In this document: piece after piece, positions 57,128-64,000 of the stretch | Numbering within the stretch: the stretch's first letter is position 1 | Layout of the letters: each line of letters opens with the position of its first letter | Assembly: GCF_001274935.1 (NCBI RefSeq) | Contig: NZ_LILC01000013.1 | Span: forward strand, 248,001 to 312,000 | DNA length: 64,000 bases | Reading direction: 5' to 3' | DNA from: Priestia koreensis | GTDB taxonomy: Bacteria > Bacillota > Bacilli > Bacillales > Bacillaceae_H | Notes under the pieces: generated by a model | Seen by the model: the letters and a program-made list of their open reading frames with translations, nothing else | Database searches by the model: none | Told to the model about the DNA's origin: nothing | Translations under genes and position numbers: made by a program

Positions 57128-59071
57128 TTTGTCTGCTTTGTTGAAATTGTAGTCATAGTCAGATGGGTTGATTTTTTTGAATCCGTCTGGCTTGTAAAAG
57201 CGCAGTAGATCGCCATAAACCACTTTGTCTGATAGATTTAATTTCTTCTCCGCAATGTTTTCATATTTCTTATATTGACCTGCTTCCTTCTCAGGAATTT
57301 GTTCGCCCGTTTTTGTATTGTAGTACTTGCTTCCAATAATTGAAGCTTCTGGTGTCATTACATCACCATTACGGAACGGAACAATTTGTTGATGTTCTTT
57401 TGATAATAAGTCTGTACCAAACTGGATGTAATCCTTCGTATCAACACCTAATAAGTGCATGAGCGTTGGTCGAACGTCTACTTGACCACCATACGTGTGG
57501 TTTACTCCACCTTTTAGGCCAGGTCCAGTGATAAACAATGGTACTTTTTGTAGCTGAGCTTGATCGTAAGGCGTGATTTTATCTTTGCCTAGGATTTGCG
57601 CCATCGCTTTTTTATGGTTTTCAGAGATACCATAATGGTCACCGTACATGACAATTACACTGTTGTCATATAAACCAGATTTTTTCAGATCATCGAAGAA
57701 CTGTTTCAACGCTTCGTCCATATAACGCGCTGTTTGGAAATACTGATCGACAGACGTATCGCCTGTATTGGCTGGTTGAATCGTTTTATCTTCTTCATCT
57801 AACGGATATGGGAAATGGTTAGATAACGAAATGAACTTCGTATAGAACGGCTGCTTCAGATCTTTTAGATACGGCATTGACTCTTTAAAGAACGGCTTAT
57901 CTTTTAACCCGTAGTTCAGCGTATCCTTTGAGTTCATGTCGTAATAGTTCGCATCAAAGAACTTGTCATAACCAAATTGTTTGTACATTTCGTCACGATT
58001 CCAGAATGTTTTGTAATTCCCGTGGAATACTGCTGATGTGTATCCCTTTGTTTTCAAAATACCTGGTGATGCTTGGTACGTATTTTGACCTTTCGTTGAG
58101 AAAACAGACCCTTGTGGTAGAGGGAACATTGAATTTTCCATCATGAACTCAGCGTCAGATGTTTTCCCTTGACCTGTTTGATGGTAGAAGTTATCAAAAT
58201 ACATCGTATTTTTGTCTTTTGTCAGTGAATTTAAGAATGGCGTAACTTCCTGACCATTCAGCTTATAGTTAATCATAAAGTTTTGCAGAGACTCTAACGA
58301 TACAAAAATAACGTTTTTCCCTTTTTCTTTTCCAAAATACTCAGGGTTTGGCTTCGCGTAGTTACCACGCGTATAGTTCTTCACTTCAGCCACATCACTG
58401 CTATCTGCAAGCGCACGCTGTGCAGACGATTTAGAGCTTTGAATCGCATCATAGACCGTATAGTTATAGGCACCTAGATATTTCACTAAGTAGTTACGGT
58501 CAAACGTACGTGTTAATAACTGTGGACGATCCGTTTCCGCTAACGCAAGGTTAACGCTGAATACTAAAACGGCTGTTGTAAATACAGTAACAATGGCACG
58601 TCGGTTAAGTTTTTTCTCTTTCGGTTTTGCCACTTTAAGTAAAATAAGTGCAAGTAAGATAATCGTATCTGAGAAGTAGAATACGTCAGATAAATGCATC
58701 AGTGCTAACACACTGTCACCCATTTTACCGAAGTTATCTGTTTGTGTTAACGTCGGCAGGGTAATGAAATCATTAAAGAATCGGTAATAAACGATGTTTG
58801 AATATAGAACAAATGATAGTACAAAGTTAATTCCTACTAGTAATCCAAGCTGCTTTCTTCCTTTTGCTAATAGCGCAAACGCTAAGAAAAAGATAGCGGA
58901 GCTGAGTGGATTAAGAAATAGTAAAAACTTCTGCATGAAATTTTCAATACCTAAGTTAAATTCAATTCGATAAGCAGTATACGTTTTGATCCAGAATAAC
59001 ACAACTGCAAGTATGAAAAAGCCTATGCTTGAACCAAGCAGAGCTCGGCCTTTTGATGACACTTGTTTCAT
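57122..59071 (-). CDS. ltaS: lipoteichoic acid synthase (LtaS family)
   Basis: A 649-residue protein with five N-terminal membrane helices (about residues 10-175), a linker with an ALA signal-peptidase-like site (NLALAETDRP), and an extracellular sulfatase-fold domain (about 245-545). The catalytic Thr is in GQGKTSDAEF (about 305), with metal-binding FVSLESLQNF, MYGDHYG and SNHFPYP. It polymerises glycerol phosphate from phosphatidylglycerol into LTA. Bacillus has four paralogues (LtaS, YfnI, YqgS, YvgJ); I cannot tell which this is. GAGGTG precedes the ATG. Confidence 0.9.
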   Translation of the reverse strand: MKQVSSKGRALLGSSIGFFILAVVLFWIKTYTAYRIEFNLGIENFMQKFLLFLNPLSSAIFFLAFALLAKGRKQLGLLVGINFVLSFVLYSNIVYYRFFNDFITLPTLTQTDNFGKMGDSVLALMHLSDVFYFSDTIILLALILLKVAKPKEKKLNRRAIVTVFTTAVLVFSVNLALAETDRPQLLTRTFDRNYLVKYLGAYNYTVYDAIQSSKSSAQRALADSSDVAEVKNYTRGNYAKPNPEYFGKEKGKNVIFVSLESLQNFMINYKLNGQEVTPFLNSLTKDKNTMYFDNFYHQTGQGKTSDAEFMMENSMFPLPQGSVFSTKGQNTYQASPGILKTKGYTSAVFHGNYKTFWNRDEMYKQFGYDKFFDANYYDMNSKDTLNYGLKDKPFFKESMPYLKDLKQPFYTKFISLSNHFPYPLDEEDKTIQPANTGDTSVDQYFQTARYMDEALKQFFDDLKKSGLYDNSVIVMYGDHYGISENHKKAMAQILGKDKITPYDQAQLQKVPLFITGPGLKGGVNHTYGGQVDVRPTLMHLLGVDTKDYIQFGTDLLSKEHQQIVPFRNGDVMTPEASIIGSKYYNTKTGEQIPEKEAGQYKKYENIAEKKLNLSDKVVYGDLLRFYKPDGFKKINPSDYDYNFNKADKK

Positions 59072-59117
59072 GTTTTCACCTCTTAATATAACGAATATAT
59101 AGTTTTAAATGGTCTCT

Positions 59118-59158
59118 GAATAAAGAAAACTTCTCAACCAAATGATTACGATTGAGAA
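59118..59158 (-). terminator. terminator-like hairpin upstream of ltaS
   Basis: Minus strand CTTCTCAA and TTGAGAAG pair around 14 bases, followed by TTTTCTTT. It lies about 60 bp before the ltaS start, in its probable leader or just above its promoter (TATATT near 59100). Confidence 0.45.
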
Positions 59159-59269
59159 GCACATCAACATGTTACTTTCACATTTTAACTCTATAAAATT
59201 AAAAGTCAAATATTTTCTGGTGAGGCGTTTGATTGATGATTGCTTCTCATTTTTACGTGTTGTGATACA

Positions 59270-59346
59270 GTGTCTAGACCAAGCAAGGCCTAGAGAATGA
59301 CACCTTCGCAGTATATGCGCGCCGGGTGTTTTATTGCCTTTTTTTT
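59270..59346 (+). ncRNA. possible small RNA or switch with terminator
   Basis: GTGTC (about 59270) pairs with GACAC, enclosing CTAGACC/GGCCTAG. The same GACACC (59299-59304) can instead pair with GGGTGT, forming a hairpin followed by a T-rich tail ending T8. Two mutually exclusive folds are visible, but no good promoter and no plus-strand gene downstream. In the rest of the 560-bp gap (59072-59632) I see only the hairpins listed and an 18-bp repeat at 59398. Confidence 0.3.
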
Positions 59347-59397
59347 GTATACGGCTCTTCAAAATGTAACTATTTACCTATTTTAAATAGCGACGTC

Positions 59398-59415
59398 TTT
59401 TCACAAAATGTTCAC
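59398..59415. repeat. 18-bp copy of the focA promoter element
   Basis: TTTTCACAAAATGTTCAC is identical to 24692-24709 upstream of focA copy 1. Possibly a shared regulator site. Confidence 0.4.
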
Positions 59416-59544
59416 TTTCTCAAGCGGTTCTTTTCTACTTCCCTTTACCCAATACCCTCTCTGTAGCAAAACAAAACCTTAGGCACTATGAACGAGAGAA
59501 ACTTCGGTGCTTTGCGCATGTTCTCCGCTTGTAATAAGGCGATA

Positions 59545-59579
59545 GAAAAACGAATGTCTAGTTGAAGAAGACATTCGTT
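59545..59579 (-). terminator. intrinsic terminator of the gerPF-like gene
   Basis: ACGAATGTCT and AGACATTCGT form a perfect 10-bp stem, with T5 on the minus strand. Confidence 0.8.
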
Positions 59580-59632
59580 CGTCGGTGACTGTATTTACTT
59601 TATGCATGGTCCCTTTAAAATAGGACAGCCTT

Positions 59633-59857
59633 TTACGCGTTTAAGAAATTGCCTTGGTCGTTTACATCCATATCAAGCGTATTTGTATTGCTTCGCTTTG
59701 TCGTAATATCCATAAAGTTTCCGGTGTTAAAGGACCCTGATCCTGCGTGAGTTTTAGCTGAAACCTTTGGTGATAATTTAAAAATATCTCCGAACTGTGC
59801 TCCTGCTGTTCCTGCATCAATACTTTGAATCGTTACGGCTCCTACGATCGCTGGCAT
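59633..59857 (-). CDS. GerPF/GerPA-like spore germination protein
   Basis: A 74-residue protein starting MPAIVGAVTIQSIDAGT, with QFGDIFKLSPKVSAKTHAGSGSFNTGNF, the signature of the GerPA/PF family, spore-coat proteins needed for germinant access. It is a single copy outside a gerPABCDEF operon. The ATG at 59857 follows AAGGAGAG by 6 bases. It lies 62 bp after argS; a sigma-K-like sequence (AC-N17-CATATAGTG) in that stretch could give it its own late-sporulation promoter. Confidence 0.8.
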   Translation of the reverse strand: MPAIVGAVTIQSIDAGTAGAQFGDIFKLSPKVSAKTHAGSGSFNTGNFMDITTKRSNTNTLDMDVNDQGNFLNA

Positions 59858-59919
59858 ATCGCTCTCTCCTTCTAGGTTTTTAATCACTATATGCAAAGGC
59901 CTAGAAAAAGGTACGACAT

Positions 59920-61602
59920 TCACATCGCTTCTGGTGCCTGGACACCTAGCAGACGCAACCCTTCTTTTAATACGATCGTAACTGCTTTTACGAGCGTAAG
60001 ACGAGCGATTTTCCCTTCATTCTCTTCTAAAATTTTCACTTTACCGTAATATTTGTTGAATGCTTGTGACAAATCAAGTACGTATTTTCCAATTTGTGAT
60101 GGATCATAGTACGAAAAGGATCGTTCGATCACCGATGGAAATTGTGAAATCAGTTTGGCCACTTCCCATCCCTCTTCGTCTTCTACTCCCTGTTCCGTAC
60201 TAGCTGTTACATCAACTCCAGCTTTCGTTAATAATGAGCAGGCACGAGCATGCGTGTATTGCACGTAAGGTCCTGTTTCACCTTCAATTCGAAGCATGTC
60301 ATCTAAGGAAAATTCAATGCTGTTTTTACGATCATTTTTTAAGTCATGAAAAATGATGGCCCCTACGCCTACCTGCGTTGCAACCTCTTCTTTATTTGGA
60401 AGATCAGGATTTTTCTCATTGATATTTTGTTTTGCCAGCTCAATGGATTGCTTCAATACTTCCTCTAATAAAACGACCTTTCCTTTACGTGTAGACATTT
60501 TTGTGCCGTCTTTTAAAATCAAGCCAAACGGAACGTGCGTAAGCTCTTTTGCCCACTCGTACCCAAGCTGATCGAGCACGTTGAACACCTGCGTAAAATG
60601 GACGCTTTGCTCGTATCCAACAACATAAAGGGCTTTTGCAAAGTGATACGTTTCGTACCGATCAAGCGCAGCGGTTAAATCACGGGTTGCATATAGCGTA
60701 GCACCGTCTGATTTACGAATGAGGCAAGGAGGTAAGCCGTCCACTTCAACCACATCTGCACCGTCTGATTTCACAAGCAGCTCTTTTTCTTCTAGCTTTG
60801 TAATGATGGCCTGCATTTTATCGTTGTAGTAAGACTCTCCGTTGTACGAATCAAACGCCACGCCAAGCAGGTCATAAATTTTTTCAAACTCGCTGAGTGA
60901 CTCTTCACGGAACCATTTCCAAAGAGCTGTTATCTCATCGTCTCCTTGTTCAAGTTTTAAGAAGGTCTCCCGCGCTTGTTCATTTAGCGATTTATCGTTC
61001 TCTGCTTCATCATGAAATTGAACGTACAGCTTAAATAGTTCTTGTATCGGCGCTTTTCGTACATTTTCTTCTGATCCCCATTTTTTATATGCAACGATCA
61101 GCTTCCCAAACTGTGTTCCCCAGTCCCCAATGTAATTAATCTTCACCGCTCGGTAGCCACATTTCTCCACAATGTTGGAGAGCGAATTTCCAATAACGGT
61201 AGAGCGTAAATGCCCCATTGAAAAAGGCTTGGCGATATTGGGTGAAGACATATCGAGCACGATTGTTTCATTCTTTCCAATATCGAGACTGCCATATTGT
61301 GATCCTTCTTCTAGCACGGTTTGAATAATTTGTCCGCTTGCTTTTTCTTTTTGAAAGAAGAAATTTACATACGGACCGTTTGCTTCAATTCGTTCAAATG
61401 ACTCATGTTCTCCTTCTAGATCTTTTGCAATCAGCGTAGGTGACTTTCGTAGCACCTTCGCTAACTGAAAGCACGGGAAGGCGTAATCTCCTAAAGAGGC
61501 ATGCTTTGGTATTTCAAGCAGTTTGATTATTTGTTCCTTTTCGACCGTTCCGTTTAGTGCCTTCGATAAATAGTCCACAACAGCAAATTGATCCACGTTC
61601 AT
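59920..61602 (-). CDS. argS: arginyl-tRNA synthetase
   Basis: A 560-residue class Ia synthetase. It has an Arg_tRNA_synt_N domain (residues 1-80), the HIGH-type motif in NIAKPFSMGHLRS (about 130), KMS-type KMSTRKGK (about 367), and a DALR anticodon-binding domain at the C-terminus (about 445-560, ARACSLLTKAG...LRLLGVQAPEAM). It charges tRNA-Arg. It is preceded by a full T-box leader, so it is induced when tRNA-Arg is uncharged. Confidence 0.95.
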   Translation of the reverse strand: MNVDQFAVVDYLSKALNGTVEKEQIIKLLEIPKHASLGDYAFPCFQLAKVLRKSPTLIAKDLEGEHESFERIEANGPYVNFFFQKEKASGQIIQTVLEEGSQYGSLDIGKNETIVLDMSSPNIAKPFSMGHLRSTVIGNSLSNIVEKCGYRAVKINYIGDWGTQFGKLIVAYKKWGSEENVRKAPIQELFKLYVQFHDEAENDKSLNEQARETFLKLEQGDDEITALWKWFREESLSEFEKIYDLLGVAFDSYNGESYYNDKMQAIITKLEEKELLVKSDGADVVEVDGLPPCLIRKSDGATLYATRDLTAALDRYETYHFAKALYVVGYEQSVHFTQVFNVLDQLGYEWAKELTHVPFGLILKDGTKMSTRKGKVVLLEEVLKQSIELAKQNINEKNPDLPNKEEVATQVGVGAIIFHDLKNDRKNSIEFSLDDMLRIEGETGPYVQYTHARACSLLTKAGVDVTASTEQGVEDEEGWEVAKLISQFPSVIERSFSYYDPSQIGKYVLDLSQAFNKYYGKVKILEENEGKIARLTLVKAVTIVLKEGLRLLGVQAPEAM

Positions 61603-61635
61603 CTCATCCTTTTTATGTGTATTGGCTAGAGATCA

Positions 61636-61876
61636 ATAAAAAAAGCACTTCATCTCTACGTTAGAGACGAAATGCTTTTTTTCCGCGGTACCACTCTAGT
61701 TGTTCATATTTGAACCACTCATCTGATAACGGAATCTTTTCCGGTTAGCCCTACTTTTTTCAGGTAACATCTCAGAAGTGCGCTTCGTACAAGATTTTTT
61801 CATTGGGCTTTCACCATCCCCAACTCGCTTTTAAAGTCACCTGTACTACTCTCTTCTTCACCGATCACTATGTTTT
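61636..61876 (-). promoter_or_regulatory. T-box leader of argS
   Basis: Minus-strand leader of about 240 nt. The T-box AGAGTGGTACCGCGG (61697-61683) is near-perfect. Stem I has the AGAGAGTAGTA start and the distal GGTGAAAGCCC element, and a terminator (GCATTTCGTCTCTA pairs with TAGAGATGAAGTGC, then T7) precedes the gene. In GAAGCGCACTTC the likely specifier codon is CGC (Arg, 61782-61780). Confidence 0.9.
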
Positions 61877-61882
61877 TTTACT

Positions 61883-61911
61883 ATTATACGGTGTTTCAAA
61901 AATTATGCAAA
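61883..61911 (-). promoter_or_regulatory. sigma-A promoter of the argS leader
   Basis: Minus strand TTTGCA (61911-61906), 17-bp spacer, TATAAT (61888-61883). Confidence 0.65.
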
Positions 61912-61983
61912 CATTTTTTTGATTATTTTTAAATTTCAAATATCCGCTATGTTAAAATGAAGAAAAACATGGAGGAATTTGTT

Positions 61984-62604
61984 ATGACATGGATTGATAT
62001 TTCACATCCGCTTACTGAAAAAGTGGCCACGTGGTCAGGTGATACCCCGTTTTCATACGAGGTCGTTTGGCCAAAAGAGGAAAGCGGATCGGTAAACGTC
62101 GGAAAAATTTCAATGAGCATTCATACGGGTACGCATATTGATGCGCCGTTTCATTTTGATTCAGAGGGCAAACGTGTCGGAGCGCTCGATGTCTCGGTTT
62201 ATATCGGAACTTCAAAAGTGATCGACGTGTCAGAAGTAAGCTGTGTGACACAAGAGCTGCTAGCTGACTATCTACCACTTCCACCGCGCCTTTTACTGAA
62301 AACGAAACAGCAAACGGACCCCAATCGCTTTCCCGATCACGTCACTGAGCTTGATCCACGAATTGGTCCGTGGTTGAAGGAGCAGGGCGTTGTACTGTTA
62401 GGAATTGATACCGCGTCCGTTGATCATTTAGAGAGCAAAGAGATGCTTGTTCACTACGCTCTGTTTGATAACGGTGTACATATTTTAGAAAATGCCTGGC
62501 TTGATCATGTGGCGCCTGGTGATTATGAGCTGATTGCGCTGCCGTTAAACATTATCGATGCTGACGGAAGCCCGGTTCGCGCCGTTATTCGTCCACTCTT
62601 ATAA
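61984..62604 (+). CDS. kynB: kynurenine formamidase-like cyclase-family protein
   Basis: A 206-residue cyclase-family (PF04199) hydrolase with SIHTGTHIDAPFHFD (the HxGTHxDxPxHF zinc-binding signature, about residues 46-60), an LLKT... strand and GIDTASVD. Length and text match KynB, which hydrolyses N-formylkynurenine to kynurenine and formate. No kynA or kynU is adjacent, so the assignment is by family. GGAGGAATT precedes the ATG at 61984. Its last 20 bp overlap the convergent crtO gene. Confidence 0.8.
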   Translation: MTWIDISHPLTEKVATWSGDTPFSYEVVWPKEESGSVNVGKISMSIHTGTHIDAPFHFDSEGKRVGALDVSVYIGTSKVIDVSEVSCVTQELLADYLPLPPRLLLKTKQQTDPNRFPDHVTELDPRIGPWLKEQGVVLLGIDTASVDHLESKEMLVHYALFDNGVHILENAWLDHVAPGDYELIALPLNIIDADGSPVRAVIRPLL

Positions 62605-63100
62605 GAGGCGTCACCTGTTTTTCGCTAGAAGTTGCGCTGTCTCCAATGATTCGGTGTAAGCGAATGCGATTGTATCGCTGAACCATAATAAAAGGGACGT
62701 TAGCAATCAGTGCATACACCACCATCATCATGCCGATAAAAGCTGGATTCCATAGAAAAAAGAGAAAACTAGGTGGGATACATAGAAGGTGAGCGAATTC
62801 TGCGCGCCTTGTTTCGTATAAAAATAGCAGTAGGTTACGATCCATATCACCGAGGGAACGTTTGGCTTTCCCTCCTTTAAATAAGGCACCTGCTTCTGGA
62901 AGACGATCCTTCCACTTTTTTATACGTAGCTTGTCGTATAAGCGACCACTTTGTTCCCAGCCTCTCTCTTTATATACCGACCCGTTTCTCATAAAAAAGC
63001 GGATCGGAAGCTTTGCACACCCATAGGAAATGCCAATGTGCACAAAAAGCCACGTTCCTGCATTGACGATAATGCTCCAAATCGGGGAGAATTCAATCAA
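62585..63100 (-). CDS. crtO: glycosyl-4,4'-diaponeurosporenoate acyltransferase CrtO
   Basis: A 171-residue membrane protein with N-terminal (TWLFVHIGISYG) and C-terminal (HLLCIPPSFLFFLW, IGMMMVVYALIANVPF) helices. Its text follows staphylococcal CrtO: KLPIRFFMRN, YDKLRIKKWKDRLPEAG, ETRRAEFAHL and ANVPFIMVQRYNRIRL. CrtO adds the fatty acyl group in staphyloxanthin synthesis. It starts with TTG 63100, overlapping the TGA of the upstream glycosyltransferase (TTGA), after AAAAGGAGGG. It overlaps convergent kynB by 20 bp. Confidence 0.85.
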   Translation of the reverse strand: MIEFSPIWSIIVNAGTWLFVHIGISYGCAKLPIRFFMRNGSVYKERGWEQSGRLYDKLRIKKWKDRLPEAGALFKGGKAKRSLGDMDRNLLLFLYETRRAEFAHLLCIPPSFLFFLWNPAFIGMMMVVYALIANVPFIMVQRYNRIRLHRIIGDSATSSEKQVTPLIRVDE

Positions 63101-64000
63101 GAATCTTTCCCTCCTTTTACCGCAATATCTCTCCCCTTCCACGAGACCTTTTTTAAAATCGTCGTACAAAACAGCGAGTATGTAAAAACGATCGTAAAAA
63201 AGAGAATGTGGACGGGAAATAAAAAAGCGGTGATCCAGCCGAAGCTTCCGATCTTGCTGAGGGACCAGCGAAACTGCAGAAACAGCAATCCGTATAGTGC
63301 CAGTAACACATACAGCCCTTCTCCTGATGCTTGAAACAGCTTAATCGCAATGGTCATACTACCCGTAATCCACGTACTGATTAACAACAAATCATAAGGA
63401 TTCGTCGCCGCTGCGCCAGAAGCAAAGCTCTTCGCCCACCCGTTTACTAACGTACGAAGGCCACCTGGATACATTCTCATTGAAATGGTTCCTTTTCCAC
63501 TGATACAGCGAATTTTCCCGCCGTGACGAACAACGTGCTGCCCGAGCGCCATGTTTTCCACAATTTCCTGCTTAATGATGTTATGACCACCATAGTAAAA
63601 GTAGGCAGATTTAGAGCAAAGCAGACACTGACCGAATGCTCCCATCGACGACTCCCCGTTTGGCATGAATTTTGGACGCATCGAAATCATCGTAATTAAA
63701 TTAAAAAACGCTGATCCATATTCATACCACTTTTCCACACGGTGATAGGGCTGTACCGACAGCCACCCTTTTTCGGTGGAATAGGCGTTAAGAAGCTTTT
63801 GAAGTCCTCCTTCATCGACGATAATATCTGCGTCTAAAAAGAGAAGATGTTCTCCCTGTGCCGCTAGCGCCCCGTTCCAGCACGCCCATGACTTCCCAAG
63901 CCATCCGTCCGGTAAATCAGGTACGGATATCACTCTTGCTCCGTAATAATTGGCAACCTCTGCTGTTCTGTCATCCGAGTGATCATCCATTACAATGATC
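63097..64000 (-). CDS. crtQ: 4,4'-diaponeurosporenoate glycosyltransferase CrtQ (5' end outside the window)
   Basis: A partial GT2 glycosyltransferase of at least 301 residues. The frame stays open to the window edge (IIVMDDHSDDRT), so the start lies beyond it. Visible parts are DDHSDDRTAEVA, GWLGKSWACWNGALAAQGEHLLFLDADI (the DxD motif) and membrane helices in the last 120 residues. This is the CrtQ architecture, which glycosylates the C30 carotenoid acid before CrtO acylates it. The four-base TTGA overlap with crtO indicates coupled translation; crtM, crtN and crtP are expected upstream, beyond the window. Confidence 0.85.
   Translation of the reverse strand, partial: IIVMDDHSDDRTAEVANYYGARVISVPDLPDGWLGKSWACWNGALAAQGEHLLFLDADIIVDEGGLQKLLNAYSTEKGWLSVQPYHRVEKWYEYGSAFFNLITMISMRPKFMPNGESSMGAFGQCLLCSKSAYFYYGGHNIIKQEIVENMALGQHVVRHGGKIRCISGKGTISMRMYPGGLRTLVNGWAKSFASGAAATNPYDLLLISTWITGSMTIAIKLFQASGEGLYVLLALYGLLFLQFRWSLSKIGSFGWITAFLFPVHILFFTIVFTYSLFCTTILKKVSWKGRDIAVKGGKDS

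Noticed and set aside
59105..59362. 85-residue minus-strand frame upstream of ltaS
   Set aside because: It is basic, low in conserved pattern, without a ribosome-binding site, and runs through several hairpins.

Overview
The window is chromosomal DNA of a low-to-mid GC, endospore-forming, Gram-positive bacterium of the Bacillaceae. The evidence is strong AGGAGG ribosome-binding sites with many TTG and GTG starts, Bacillus-type families (YndM/DUF2512, YwbE, XpaC-YaaN, Vpr, CsoR-CopZ-CopA, LtaS, YdaP, GerPF, Mrp/SalA), sigma-A and sigma-B promoter signatures, a T-box before argS, and candidate Spo0A, WalR and sigma-K sites. I see no rRNA, tRNA, prophage, IS element or CRISPR array. Gene order looks like ordinary core and accessory chromosome, and I do not name a species.

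Layout. 0-10 kb: small membrane proteins, a catE-like dioxygenase plus nitroreductase operon behind a CatR/YodB-type operator, a cupin, a TatD-type hydrolase, YwbE, HAD phosphatases, a zinc-ribbon/HtrA-like membrane protease with an unusual leader, and an iron alcohol dehydrogenase, followed by a non-coding 21-bp/125-bp repeat array. 10-24 kb: GntR regulator with EmrE-type transporter, a very large Vpr-like secreted protease, an L,D-transpeptidase behind a WalR-type site, an HD-GYP protein, a candidate structured RNA, nitronate monooxygenase divergent from a TrmB-type regulator, and a PbuE-like exporter.

23.6-35.8 kb is a formate island. It holds two complete modules of formate channel, NuoG-like formate dehydrogenase and DUF1641 protein, together with FdhD, a DUF2294 protein and an Mrp/SalA ATPase. 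The first focA and the first fdhF both have strong sigma-A promoters followed by long leaders that end in an intrinsic-terminator hairpin just before the gene, so both look controlled by transcription attenuation.

36-50 kb: a permease behind tandem 0A boxes, spore-surface-like and general-stress genes with four good sigma-B promoters, pyruvate oxidase (YdaP type), DNA polymerase IV, several small proteins below 60 residues, and the most interesting locus of the window: a PlcR-type HTH-TPR regulator followed on the same strand by a 28-codon secreted-peptide gene ending in LDLPSIH, similar to the PapR signal of the Bacillus cereus group. This looks like an uncharacterised RRNPP quorum-sensing pair.

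50-64 kb: Hsp31/DJ-1 protein, XpaC-YaaN, YfmJ-type reductase, the copper operon with two CsoR-type operators, LTA synthase, GerPF-like protein, ArgS with T-box, KynB-type formamidase, and the end of a C30-carotenoid (staphyloxanthin-like) glycosyltransferase/acyltransferase pair that runs off the right edge.
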